Assembly: GCA_963827585.1 (NCBI GenBank)
Contig: CAWHCK010000027.1
Coordinates: 1-64,000, forward strand
Source of the DNA: VAZQ01 sp963827585
GTDB lineage: Bacteria; Pseudomonadota; Alphaproteobacteria; Rhizobiales; Xanthobacteraceae
Direction: 5' to 3'
DNA length: 64,000 bases
Under the pieces are notes generated by a model, which saw only the letters and a list, made by a program, of their open reading frames with translations, was not told the origin of the DNA and ran no database searches. Below are positions 8,305-16,975 of the stretch, one piece after another. Position 1 is the stretch's first letter; each line of letters opens with the position of its first letter. The position numbers were made by a program, and so were the translations under genes.

Positions 8305-8530
8305 GACTGCTTAGGCGTCGATCGACGCGGCAACCTCTATTGGGACGGCAAGCCAGTTGAAGTCAAGGAATTTTGCACTCACGTTTGGGCAGAAGGTCTG
8401 GGCGGGAATTGTCCGCGGTGTCCGCAGTAGTCGGCGCAGTTGGTGCGGCTGCCCAAGGATGGGTGTGTCATACCACGAGTGGGCGTGCGGCGTCGGATGG
8501 TGGTTGGTGGCCACATGCGCACCCTTCTAG
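8305..8530 (+). pseudogene. Small membrane protein, frameshifted
   Basis: Blocks in three frames fit one small protein: DCLGVDRRGNLYWDGKPVEV, then VSAVVGAVGAAAQGWV (a hydrophobic helix), then SYHEWACGVGWWLVA before a TAG at 8528. The order (short beta head with L-Y-W-x-G-K-P-V-E, one membrane helix, an H-x-W-A-C motif) matches a small membrane protein type seen in rhizobia. At least two indels break it, and its start codon is not identified. Confidence 0.45.
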
Positions 8531-8689
8531 CGCAGGCTTTGCCTTGATCTACAAGCGCAGGCCAACCAGGTGCGGGAGGCCGAGCGGGTAGACGGGGAAA
8601 CCAAGCTCCTTCACCGGAGTGCATACATCACATGAAACACGTCACGGGCACCCGATATTGGAGCGGGCGGCGGGGCAATCGAAGTGGCG

Positions 8690-8995
8690 CTAGCGTTCAG
8701 TCAACGGCGGGAAATTTTTCCGCGCCAGGGCGCACCACGCTTCTTTTCCATCTTTTTCGATTTGGTCCTCGATCCGCATAATTACCGCCGCCACTTTCGG
8801 CTTGCCGGCAACCTCGGTAGCAACTCCCGCAGCCTCCTCGAGCTTGGGCGAGACTTTTTCACAGTCCCTGTCAAAAATGAGAATGGTGGCCGCGATGACC
8901 GCCATCTTATCGGGATCACGTTCGGCGCGTTCAGCTTGGGCGGGCGCGCCGACTAGCAACAGTGCGGCTGCAGCGATGGTAAACTTGCGTCTCAT
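8690..8995 (-). CDS. Exported small hypothetical protein
   Basis: The 101-residue protein has a clear Sec signal peptide (MRRKFTIAAAALLLVGAPAQ, cleavage expected after AQA near residue 21). The mature part of about 80 residues is helical, with two Cys (CEKVSPKLEE and EAWCALARKNF) that could form one disulfide. A GGAGG site precedes the ATG at 8995. The family is not recognised; it probably acts in the periplasm. Confidence 0.75.
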   Translation of the reverse strand: MRRKFTIAAAALLLVGAPAQAERAERDPDKMAVIAATILIFDRDCEKVSPKLEEAAGVATEVAGKPKVAAVIMRIEDQIEKDGKEAWCALARKNFPPLTER

Positions 8996-9267
8996 TTTTC
9001 GCCTCCCTGTTTCTGCAAATCGCGGTACGTCTATGCCGAATTAGCCGCGGGACTTGCTTGGCCTCGATCCGGATTTTCTCCGGAGGTCGGTGCGACCGGC
9101 ATCCCCGGTATCCCTTCCGCGAGAGCGGCCCCGCAGTTCCGAGCCTCGGCAACCTGGGGCTTGTTGTTCGCCGGGCCGAGGTGTTCCTGCGTTCTCCTTG
9201 TCGCCTGGCCGAAGGCGAAAATCACGCTGCGGCAGGCAGCACAGATCATTCACAAGAGTTGGGAGGG

Positions 9268-9486
9268 TTAGGTTGACGATGAAGCGGAGCGAGCCTTCCG
9301 CTTCCGTTCCTTCAGCCAGTTATCGATCTTTCGACGCGCTACTGCGTTTGCCGCTTCTCTGGTTCCCGGTGAACTTGGCCACGACGGGGGCTTACCGTCC
9401 GCCTTGTCGGGATAGTAAATGAGCAATGCCCATTCATTGCGGCCAATGCCAACCCGAATGACGTACTCAACTCCCTCGTGGGTCAT
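9268..9486 (-). CDS. Small conserved hypothetical protein, coupled to the upstream gene
   Basis: The 72-residue protein MTHEGVEYVIRVGIGRNEWA continues LLIYYPDKADGKP and ends with a basic helix RRKIDNWLKERKRKAR. It matches a common rhizobial type (G.EY.VRVG.GRNEW.LLI.FPD). Around residues 33-41 the reading PPSWPSSPG replaces the expected K-F-T-G-T block, which reappears in the next frame. Two compensating indels are likely there. The ATG overlaps the stop of the preceding gene in ATGA, so translation is probably coupled. Function unknown. Confidence 0.65.
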   Translation of the reverse strand: MTHEGVEYVIRVGIGRNEWALLIYYPDKADGKPPSWPSSPGTREAANAVARRKIDNWLKERKRKARSASSST

Positions 9487-9667
9487 AGCTGGGCGGATAT
9501 CTGAACTAGAACATTGCTGCCGGCTTTTTCGATCTCTTTCGCTGCTGTCAACCAAGCTCGAACAAGCTTGATTAGATTTTCGCGCGAGTAGCATCATCTT
9601 CAATCCGTTCGGCCAGCATTAAGCCGTAGCGGGCGCAGTTCAAAAACCCTTCTTCGTTGGCGTCCAT
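9483..9667 (-). pseudogene. Small conserved protein, frameshifted near 9575
   Basis: From ATG at 9667 the frame gives MDANEEGFLNCARYGLMLAE and RIEDDATRAK, and after a frame change LIKLVRAWLTAAKEIEKAGS then NVLVQISAQL and stop at 9483. Both halves belong to one short helical protein type frequent in Bradyrhizobium (about 60 residues). It lies between two other small conserved genes on the same strand, with a 4-base overlap downstream, so the three look like an operon. Function unknown. Confidence 0.55.
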
Positions 9668-9701
9668 GCTCGCTCTGCATCACCGCCCCTTCGATTTGAG
9701 G

Positions 9702-9938
9702 CTAGCTTAACATGACCGCGGATAGCCCGTCAGCTTGTGCTCCATCGCTCTTCGTTGGCGCGGTTGGTTTAACGACCTTATCCGCCGCCTCTTTGGCAAG
9801 TCGTAGGGCCCTCAAGCGCGCGGTCTTGGCGCGTTCGGCATTTCGTTCGGCTATATATTCCGCCATGGCCTGGGCGCCTTCAGCGGTTCGCTCTGACTTC
9901 TTGAACTGTGCGTCTGCCCATTTGCTCGTCGGTTAACT
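9702..9938 (-). pseudogene. Small Ala/Lys-rich helical protein, start damaged
   Basis: The minus strand reads KKSERTAEGAQAMAEYIAER then NAERAKTARLRALRLAKEAA and a Lys/Pro tail, stopping at 9702. This matches small alanine- and lysine-rich proteins of rhizobia (pattern ...AQAMAEY..A...R..KTA.LRA.RLA.EAA). Towards the N-terminus, an extra G in a GGG run near 9925 shifts the frame away from MADAQFKKSER-like sequence, and an AAAGGAG site lies just upstream. The exact start cannot be read. It is likely the first gene of the three-gene small-protein operon. Confidence 0.5.
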
Positions 9939-10310
9939 CTGGCTCCTTTGGGGTCCCTACCCTGCCGAGTGTCGCAAGTGGTTCGCCGACGGTCTGCTCA
10001 CCCAAGCGCAAAGACCCGTCTCAAATTGATGAAATGTTGCGATCGCGGGGATCGCAGGACGCTGTTCGCTTGAATAAACTACGTCCCCAATGAGTGGCTG
10101 TGTGTACCGAGAACTAGTCCGTTGATCACGTGAGCGAATCGCCTAACGTCCGCGACGATGATCGCGCTGTCTATGCCTCTGCCTGGCCAACTATGTTCGG
10201 AGGGCCTCGCCGTTCAAGTCGATGGAACGCACTGATTGTGCTGCAGCGGCGTGGTGCGCCCAAACGGAGTGCGCTTCTGTTCTATGGTCCTGCTTAGCTC
10301 ACCGATGGTT
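9939..10310. other. Gap before the transposase remnant
   Basis: No gene is recognised. The stretch probably holds the promoter of the small-protein operon at its left end and unrelated element debris at its right end. Confidence 0.3.
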
Positions 10311-10789
10311 TCCTGATCAATGTCACAACGAATCCGACCGCGGAATGGATCGCACGCCAGATTACTGAAGCATTCCCTTGGAATGAGGCCCCGCGCTACT
10401 TGATCCGTGATCGGGATTGCGTCTATGGCGCTGCCGTCACGCGCCGATTGCGCGCCATGGGCATCCGTGACAAGCCCATTGCCTCAGGCTCGCCTTGGCA
10501 GAACGGCTTCGCCGAAAGGCTGATCGGATCGATCCGGCGCGAGTGCGTCGACCATGTGATTGTCTTGGGCGAAGCGCACTTACGCCGGATTCTGACGAAG
10601 TATGCCGCCTACTATAACGAGTTGAGGACTTATCGGTCTCTTGGCAAAGACGCTCCGATCCATCGCGCCATCCAGCACGTAGGCCGCATCGCATCTGCGG
10701 TCGCTCCTGGGCGGACTTCATCACCATTATTGCAAAATTCTGATTTTCGATACAGACACCATTCGCTGGTTGATCGGAAAGGGACTTAA
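10311..10789 (+). pseudogene. Integrase-core (rve) transposase, N-terminally truncated
   Basis: The frame is open from about 10311 and reads NVTTNPTAEWIARQITEAFP, then RYLIRDRDCVYG (second catalytic Asp region), SPWQNGFAERLIGSIRRECV (catalytic Glu) and YYNELRTYRSLGKDAP. This is the C-terminal half of a DDE integrase-core transposase of the kind usually annotated only as integrase catalytic region in rhizobia. The expected end LGGLHHHYCKI appears in another frame near 10710, so the end is shifted, and the N-terminal HTH and first Asp are missing. It cannot transpose. Confidence 0.75.
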
Positions 10790-10796
10790 GGCCGAC

Positions 10797-11100
10797 CTAC
10801 AAGCGCGCAAGAAATGACCAGCGGGGCTTCGTACGTTTCGAGACTCGTTGGTCAAGGCGTCCGGGCCAGCTTACCCACGCTCTTGGCTTGGCAAGATCAG
10901 CGCGGACACGTTCCTGAATTATCGCGCGCTCAAATTCGGCAAAGACACCGATCCATTTGGAACATGGCCTTACCTGCAGGGGTCGTGGTATCGAGTTCCT
11001 GCTGGTGCAGGAACAGATCGATGCGAAGCGCGTGCAGCTCGGACCCAACAAGGTCCTGGAGGCTGCGGCCCGCGGCGCGCCGGGGTCTGTCAGCTCTGAG
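10797..11100 (-). pseudogene. Serine recombinase (resolvase) catalytic-domain remnant
   Basis: Minus-strand blocks read RSLQDLVGSELHALRIDLFL, HQQELDTTTPAGKAMFQM, then after a frame change GVFAEFERAIIQERVRADLA. The order and motifs are those of the end of the resolvase catalytic domain and the long E helix (F-A-E-F-E-R-x-x-I-x-E-R-V-R-A). The N-terminal catalytic Ser region and the C-terminal HTH are not found here. Together with 4122-4400 this shows that serine-recombinase elements visited this region at least once. Confidence 0.65.
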
Positions 11101-11149
11101 GGCCAGCGGAGAACCCTGGCGCGTCAGATGAAGCGCTGGCGAGCGAGCC

Positions 11150-11443
11150 TCAATCCTTCCAGAAGTCCCGGAACCGTTGGGGAGAAAGCTCGGTGTACCG
11201 AACGGTGTGCTGGATGTTCTTGTGCCCGAGGTAGTGCTGCAGGCTGCGCGTATCGACGCCCCGGTTGGCCAACTTTAGCCGCAGGAGCCGGCCGAAGCCG
11301 GCTACGTCGTGGCTCGGCAATTGCGCATAGATCGAACCATCTTCGCCTCGATTAAACCTTTTTCGATTGCCGCCCGCGCAGCACGGGTGGATACTTACCG
11401 CTCCAAACACATCCGCCTCGGAGCCGTGGCCATGTCCACTCAA
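11150..11443 (-). pseudogene. Tyrosine recombinase C-terminal tail
   Basis: The last 45 residues (LANRGVDTRSLQHYLGHKNI and QHTVRYTELSPQRFRDFWKD) hold the C-terminal H-x-x-x-x-H/T-x-x-Y box of phage-type integrases; the Tyr of VRYTEL is the expected nucleophile. The sequence before LANRG does not match the family, so only about 11150-11290 is recombinase and the rest is chance reading. The remnant abuts the start of the Rieske gene on the other strand and marks the right edge of the mobile debris. Confidence 0.7.
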
Positions 11444-12489
11444 CGCGCATTCCCGCTGAATGCCTGGTACGCCGTCGCCTGGGACGCGGAGCTCAAGCGC
11501 GAGCTGTTCCCGCGCACGGTCGCGGGCAAGAAGGTCGTGCTCTACCGAAGAGCGACGGCCGGCCGGTCGCGCTCGAGGACGCCTGCTGGCACCGGCTGTT
11601 GCCGCTTTCCAAGGGGCGGCTCAAGGGCGACGAGGTGGTGTGCGGCTATCACGGCCTGATCTACGACGCATATGGCCGCTGCACATTCATGCCGTCGCAG
11701 GAGACCATCAATCCGGCCGCCTGCGTGCGCGCCTTTCCGATCGAGGAACGGCACCGCTTCGTCTGGATCTGGCCGGGCGATCCCGCGCTCGCCGATCCGG
11801 CGCTGATCCCGGACCTGCACTGGAATCAGGACCCGAATGGGCGGGCGACGGGCGCACCATCCACGTCAAGTGCGACTACCGGCTCGTGGTCGACAATCTC
11901 ATGGATCTCACCCACGAGACCTTCGTGCACGGATCGAGCATCGGGCAGCGAGGCGGTAGCGGAGGCGCCGTTCGATGTGACGCACGGCGACCGCACCGCG
12001 ACCGTCACGCGCTGGATGAGGAACATCGACGCGCCGCCGTTCTGGGCCGGTCAGCTCGGCAAGCCCGGCAAGGTCGACCGCTGGCAGATCATCCGCTTCG
12101 AGGCGCCGTGCACGATCGCGATCGACGTGGGGGTCGCGCCCGCCGGCACCGGCGCACCCGAGGGCGATCGCTCGCAGGGCGTCAACGGCTACGTGCTCAA
12201 CTCGATCACGCCGGAGACCGACAGCACCTGCCACTACTTCTGGGCTTTCGTGCGCAGCTACCGCCTCGGAGACCAGCGGCTCACCACCGAGCTGCGCGAC
12301 GGCGTCAGCCGAATCTTCCGCGAGGATGAATTGATCCTGGAGGCGCAGCAGAAGGCGATCGAGGAGCATCCCGACCACGTCTTCTACAATCTCAACATCG
12401 ACGCCGGCGCCATGTGGGCGCGACGCCTGATCGACCGCATGGTGGCGGCCGAGGGCACGCCGCACGCCGGCCTGCACGCGGCCGAATAG
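11432..12489 (+). pseudogene. Rieske oxygenase alpha subunit (vanillate demethylase VanA-like), three indels
   Basis: Reconstructed length is about 352 residues, normal for VanA-type ring-hydroxylating or O-demethylating oxygenases. The Rieske cluster motif is C-W-H...C-G-Y-H (ACWHRLLPLSKGRLKG, then DEVVCGYHG). The mononuclear iron site is MDLTHETFVH with both His. Single-base indels lie near 11546 (loss), 11834 (loss) and 11944 (extra G); all other sequence reads normally. The stop at 12489 is followed 27 bases later by the reductase gene, so the two form a two-component system acting in the cytoplasm on an unknown, probably methoxylated, aromatic. If the indels are real the enzyme is dead; if they are errors it is functional. 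Confidence 0.85.
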
Positions 12490-12516
12490 CGGGGTCGTGA
12501 TCGGCCGGGGCATCAT

Positions 12517-13491
12517 ATGCGTGCCGAATCCACCTGGACCGACGCCGTTGTCCGTGCCGCCTGGGATGCCACGCCCAACATCCGGCAGATCGAATTCGCG
12601 CCCGTGGGCGCCCCCGCAGCCTGGACGCCCGGCAGCCATATCGACATCGGCGTGGTGATCGACGCACGCGCCGACACGCGCTCCTACTCGCTCGTGGGCG
12701 AGCCCGACGCGGGCTGCTACCGCGTTGCGGTCAAGCGCGAGGAGCAGAGCCGCGGCGGCTCGCGCTTCATGTGGTCGCTCAAGCCGGGCTCGCGACTTTC
12801 GGTCTCCGCCCCGAAGAATCTGTTCGAGCTGCAGGTCGGCCGGTCCGAATATCTCCTGGTGGCGGGCGGAATCGGGATCACGCCCATCGTCGGCATGGCG
12901 CAGGTGCTGGCCCGCCGGGCCGAGAAACTCCGCCTCCATTATTGCGGCCGCTCGCGGCGCGAGATGGCGTTCTTGCCGGAGCTCTCCGAACGGCTCGGCG
13001 ATCGCCTCGAGATTTTCGCCACCGACGAGGGGCATCGGATGAACGTCGCCGAAGCCATCACCGGACTGGCGCGCGACGCCGAGCTCTATCTGTGCGGACC
13101 GATGCGACTCCTCGACGCGGCGCGCCAGGCCTGGGCCGCGGCGGGACGGCCGGCGACGTCGTTGCGCTACGAGACCTTCGCCAACAGCGGCCGCCACGCG
13201 CCCGAGCCGTTCTGGGTGCGGGTGCCGGGCCACGGCGTCGAAATCGTGGTGCCCGAGAACAAGACCATGCTCGATGCGCTCAATCAGGCCGGCGTCGAGG
13301 TCATGTGGGACTGTCTCAGGGGCGAGTGCGGCCTGTGCGCGGTGGACATCGTCGAGGTGAACGGCGGGATCGATCACCGCGACGTGTTCCTGAGCGACCA
13401 CCAGAAACAGGAGAATGCCAAGCTCTGTACCTGCGTGTCGCGCGCGTTCGGCGGCGGCGTGGTGATCGACACGGGCTACCGGCCGGACTGA
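12517..13491 (+). CDS. Oxygenase reductase (VanB-like: FMN/NAD plus 2Fe-2S ferredoxin)
   Basis: The 324-residue protein has the phthalate dioxygenase reductase/VanB layout. It has a flavin-binding barrel with TRSYSLVGE near residues 51-59, an NAD-binding domain with VAGGIGITPIVGMAQ near 111-125, and a C-terminal plant-type ferredoxin. The cluster Cys lie in CLRGECGLCAVD and in KLCTCVSRAF (C-x4-C-x2-C...C). It passes electrons from NAD(P)H to the Rieske oxygenase encoded just upstream. ATG at 12517 follows a GGCCGGGG stretch and begins the conserved domain directly. The gene is intact, in contrast to its partner. Confidence 0.9.
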   Translation: MRAESTWTDAVVRAAWDATPNIRQIEFAPVGAPAAWTPGSHIDIGVVIDARADTRSYSLVGEPDAGCYRVAVKREEQSRGGSRFMWSLKPGSRLSVSAPKNLFELQVGRSEYLLVAGGIGITPIVGMAQVLARRAEKLRLHYCGRSRREMAFLPELSERLGDRLEIFATDEGHRMNVAEAITGLARDAELYLCGPMRLLDAARQAWAAAGRPATSLRYETFANSGRHAPEPFWVRVPGHGVEIVVPENKTMLDALNQAGVEVMWDCLRGECGLCAVDIVEVNGGIDHRDVFLSDHQKQENAKLCTCVSRAFGGGVVIDTGYRPD

Positions 13492-13515
13492 ACGGCACAT
13501 TGCAGCGGCGCGCCG

Positions 13516-15639
13516 CTACGCTTTCGCGCGCAGCCGTTCCGCCATCCGCGCCGGCACCGGATCGTCATCGCGTTCGGCCGCAAGACGCTCGAACATTGCG
13601 ATCGCGCATCCGCGGTCGCTTTCGATCAAGCGAAACGCGTCCAGATAGGTTTCGCGCCACGCCTTCGGCGCGTCTTGCGGCCATGGCTCGTACACCGCGA
13701 GCGATCCTTCGCGCCCGCGCACCGCGATCACGCCGAGCGGCCGCAGCAGCGTCGGATCGCAGCGCGCCGCGGCGGTCGGGCCGACGCAAATGGCCGAGCC
13801 GAGCTCCTTGTTCGCCACCTCCAGCCGCGCCGTGACGTTCATGACGTCGCCGTGGGCGGTGTAATCGAGCTTGGCCTGGACGCCCACGTCGCCGACCACG
13901 ACCCACCCGGTCTCGACGCCGACGCGGGTGCGGCCGAATCGCAGCGCGGCCGGCTCCGGCTGCCGTTGGTACTCCTTCGACCACGCGCGGATCGCGACCG
14001 CGCAGTCGACTGCTCGGCGCGAATGTCCTTCGAGGTCCACCGGCGCATTGAACAGCGCATGAAGGGCATCGCCGACGATCTTGTCCACCATGCCCCCATG
14101 CGCGATGACGATCGCTGCAAGGCCTTCGAAATAGCCGTCGAGCGTGGCGACCAAACGCTCCGGGTCGGCCTGCTGGGTGATGGTGGTGAAGCCTTCCACG
14201 TCGGTGAACAAGGCGGTGACCTCGCGCCGCTCGCCGGAGAGCTTCACGGCGCTGGGATCCTGCACGATGCGGCTCACGACCGCCGGTGCAAGATGCTGCT
14301 CGAAGCGACGGCGCACCAGCGCCTCACGCCACTGGCTGTGCGCAAAGGAGGCGCCCGACGCCACGACGAACGTGACCGCCGCGCCGAGCGACGGCGTCAA
14401 TGGGTCGAACAGGCGATCCGACATCAGCGAGAGCGCCAGCGCCGTCATCCATGTCAGCACGATGGCGGAGAGGACGATGAGGGCGCCGACAAGCGGCGAG
14501 AATGCCGCACCCGCCGCAATGGCAATCACGCCCAGGGCGCCTACGGCCGCAAGGCCTACGTCAAATCCCGGGGCCAGCGGACGGGGAGCCCAGCCCGCGA
14601 GAATCTGCTGTACCGCATGGGAGTGGATCTGCACGGACGGGGTCAGCGGGTCTGTCGCAGTGGTGCGCAAGCCCCCAAGTTCCGGTGCGGAGCTTCCGAC
14701 AAGAACGATGGCGCCGGAGAGCTGCCGCGCACCGAGACCGCCGGCGAGAACATCGGATGCCGAATAGGTGGAGGCGACGCCGCCCAACGGTGCGAGGCGC
14801 AATAGCGCATCAGCGGGCAACGGAATCGAAACGTCTCCCATCGTCAGTCGCAGCGGGTCGGACTGGACGAGGTAAGCCGACGCTTGCCGTGCCAATCGCA
14901 CCGCCTCGGCCGCCAGGCCGGGATGCAATGTGCCTCCCACCGCCACCAGCAACGGCACGCGGCGAACCGCCCCATCCGCATCGCCCGGTAGCGACAGGGC
15001 GCCCAAACCCTTGGCCGTGTCCATCAGCATCGCGTGCGGACCCATTGCGCCGGCCGCGCGCCAAAGCGGACCAAACGCGGGAGAGCCGCGCATCAGGATC
15101 GGCACGCGCGGCAGCGCTTGCGCCTGGTCGGGATTGAGCACGAAGCCGAGCGCGACAGGAAAATCTCGCGCCGCCTTTGCCAGGCGCTTGTCGCCATCCG
15201 GCAAGGTATCGGCGAGCCTCGTGAGATCGGGACGACCGGTCAGCACGCCGAGCTGCCGCGCGAGCGCCGCCGGCGAGCGGCCGTCCGGTTCGGCGAACAG
15301 GACATCGATCGCGATGGCAGCGGGGTTCGCGCCGGCAATGGTCTCGACCAGCAGTGCCATGGTTTCGCGCGGCCAGGGCCATGCCCCGAGCGCCTCGATC
15401 GATCGCCGGTCGATATCGACGACCACGACGTGCGCGCCGGCGTGGCGCGACTCGGCGCTGCGCCAGCGTTGATCCGCCGCGAGAATGAGATCGAACGCGG
15501 TCTCGCGCATGCCCTCGCGCACGGCGGCGGGCATCAGCAGCATCGCCACCACGAACACGGCCATCGCGCCGACACCGGCTGCGACCGGAGCACGATGACC
15601 GATGAATCTGCCAGCAGACCCGGACGCGGGAAAAATCAC
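13516..15639 (-). CDS. CHASE2-domain adenylate/guanylate cyclase
   Basis: The 707-residue membrane protein has an N-terminal transmembrane helix (residues about 20-40), a periplasmic CHASE2 sensor domain (about 45-330) with VVVDIDRRSIEALGAWPWPR, and two or three transmembrane helices (about 355-430). A class III cyclase domain (about 470-640) follows, with VTALFTDVEGFTTITQQADP (first metal Asp), GGMVDKIVGDALHALFNAP (second metal Asp) and VGVETGWVVVGDVG. It makes cAMP (or cGMP) in response to an unknown periplasmic cue. Its ATG overlaps the stop of the FecR-domain gene by four bases, so the two are translationally coupled. FecR/CHASE2-cyclase pairs recur in alphaproteobacteria; the ligand is unknown. 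Confidence 0.9.
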   Translation of the reverse strand: MIFPASGSAGRFIGHRAPVAAGVGAMAVFVVAMLLMPAAVREGMRETAFDLILAADQRWRSAESRHAGAHVVVVDIDRRSIEALGAWPWPRETMALLVETIAGANPAAIAIDVLFAEPDGRSPAALARQLGVLTGRPDLTRLADTLPDGDKRLAKAARDFPVALGFVLNPDQAQALPRVPILMRGSPAFGPLWRAAGAMGPHAMLMDTAKGLGALSLPGDADGAVRRVPLLVAVGGTLHPGLAAEAVRLARQASAYLVQSDPLRLTMGDVSIPLPADALLRLAPLGGVASTYSASDVLAGGLGARQLSGAIVLVGSSAPELGGLRTTATDPLTPSVQIHSHAVQQILAGWAPRPLAPGFDVGLAAVGALGVIAIAAGAAFSPLVGALIVLSAIVLTWMTALALSLMSDRLFDPLTPSLGAAVTFVVASGASFAHSQWREALVRRRFEQHLAPAVVSRIVQDPSAVKLSGERREVTALFTDVEGFTTITQQADPERLVATLDGYFEGLAAIVIAHGGMVDKIVGDALHALFNAPVDLEGHSRRAVDCAVAIRAWSKEYQRQPEPAALRFGRTRVGVETGWVVVGDVGVQAKLDYTAHGDVMNVTARLEVANKELGSAICVGPTAAARCDPTLLRPLGVIAVRGREGSLAVYEPWPQDAPKAWRETYLDAFRLIESDRGCAIAMFERLAAERDDDPVPARMAERLRAKA

Positions 15640-16280
15640 TGGACGCTTGCGAGAGCCGCGCGGATGCGAGGCTCACCCCAGCGGGCCGGAGGGGTGGGTG
15701 GGGAGCCCGGCTGGCGAATGTCGGTCCCTTGGCCGGCGCGCACGATCACGCGGCGACCCGCGGCCGAGACGACGACACGGCCGCGTTCCACGAACACGCC
15801 GAACACGTTGTTGCTCGGCCCGCTCCAGAAACGCGTGCCGCGCACCGCGATCAGCCCGAACCCGCTGCGGATCTGCACTCGGGCGGGAGCAGCACCGGCA
15901 GGCCGTTCGAAAAGCATGGCACCGGATTCGAGCGCAATCTCGCCGCCGGCATCGACGAGGTAGCGATCGATGGTCAGCCGCGCCTGCTCGCCCAGCTTGA
16001 GCGTCGTGTCGCGCCCGAGACGCATGGTCAGCCGCGACTCCACCCCGGTGCCGATCTGGTCGCGCACGAACAGGGGTGCCGCACGCTCGAGTTCGCGCCG
16101 CACCGAGTCCTTTTCGGCAAAGGCTTGCCCTTTGAGCTCCTCGACCGAGCCTACCTGCTCGGCCGGCTCCGCTCTGGCACCGGGGGCGAGAATGGACGCC
16201 ACAGCCGCCACGATCATGCCGACGAACGAGCGCCGATCGGGCCGATCATCGCGACACGTGTCGTCACCTTCGTTCCGCAT
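15636..16280 (-). CDS. FecR-domain periplasmic protein
   Basis: The 214-residue protein has a signal-like helix after an Arg-rich head (RRSFVGMIVAAVASILAPGA), suggesting export, possibly by Tat. It then has a FecR domain: VRDQIGTGVESRLTMRLGRD, LTIDRYLVDAGGEIALESG, SGFGLIAVRGTRFW and VFVERGRVVVSAAG. FecR domains usually transmit or scaffold periplasmic signals. No ECF sigma gene is present. The stop overlaps the start of the CHASE2 cyclase, so it probably acts as the partner or ligand-sensing element of that cyclase. This is inferred from the coupling. Confidence 0.85.
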   Translation of the reverse strand: MRNEGDDTCRDDRPDRRSFVGMIVAAVASILAPGARAEPAEQVGSVEELKGQAFAEKDSVRRELERAAPLFVRDQIGTGVESRLTMRLGRDTTLKLGEQARLTIDRYLVDAGGEIALESGAMLFERPAGAAPARVQIRSGFGLIAVRGTRFWSGPSNNVFGVFVERGRVVVSAAGRRVIVRAGQGTDIRQPGSPPTPPARWGEPRIRAALASVQ

Positions 16281-16470
16281 TGAAATCTATCCGTTGGCAT
16301 CTGAGGCGAAATGAGGCGGAGAACACTTCCGACAAATCGTATCATATCGGCTCAGCCGGCGAAAACATCGGGAATTGAGTTGGCAAGTTCACAGCTTCGA
16401 GCGCGTTCCGGATTGCCTTCCAGGTATTCTGATGCCTTGCCGACAAATCTCGACTTGTGAGTACACGGCC

Positions 16471-16890
16471 TTAGAGCTCGAACAGATACATGACGAACGG
16501 CTCGGCCGCTGCGCCGCGAGACTCGTAAAGCCGGCGCGCCGGAACGTTGTCGTGCTCGGTGCCGACCCAGGCCTCCTCACAGCCCAATGCCTTGCCAAGC
16601 GCCAACATCTCGTCGAGCAGACGGCGAGCAATGCCATGCCGCCGCCACGCGGACGCGACGCCGACTTCGTCGACATAGAGTTCGGTCCGTTTGTCCGGAT
16701 GCCGATGGATCACCGCAGCGACTTGACCGACCACCTCGCCGCCCGCAATCGCGACGATCATGAGATGGCCGGGCTCCGCGAGATAGTTGGCGAGCCGGTC
16801 GGGATCGACCGCCGCGTCGAACACGTCGTCGGCTACACGACCGAGGATCGAGGCATCTGCCGGGGCAAGTCGCCTGGTCTCGATTTGCAT
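16471..16890 (-). CDS. GNAT-family N-acetyltransferase
   Basis: The 139-residue protein starts MQIETRRLAPADASILGRVA. It shows the acetyl-CoA-binding motif A (VDEVGVASAWRRHGIARRLL, the R-x-x-G-x-A loop) and a motif B helix with VGTEHDNVPARRLYESRGA before the final strands. Layout and length suit small GNAT enzymes related to aminoglycoside 3-N-acetyltransferase-like proteins, but the substrate cannot be read. The start at 16890 is preferred to an in-frame ATG 29 codons upstream because the conserved fold begins there. Confidence 0.85.
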   Translation of the reverse strand: MQIETRRLAPADASILGRVADDVFDAAVDPDRLANYLAEPGHLMIVAIAGGEVVGQVAAVIHRHPDKRTELYVDEVGVASAWRRHGIARRLLDEMLALGKALGCEEAWVGTEHDNVPARRLYESRGAAAEPFVMYLFEL

Positions 16891-16975
16891 GCAAGGACTG
16901 TGATCGCTTCCAAGGGAAAGGTTCCAGGAACGGGTTTGATCACCGATCGTTATAGCAACACGAACAGGTGCTGCC

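Noticed and set aside
11908..13500. 530-codon minus-strand open frame across the VanAB-like genes
   Set aside because: It lies antisense to two well-supported genes and has His/Arg/Asp-rich low-complexity text with no motifs; a GC-rich shadow frame.
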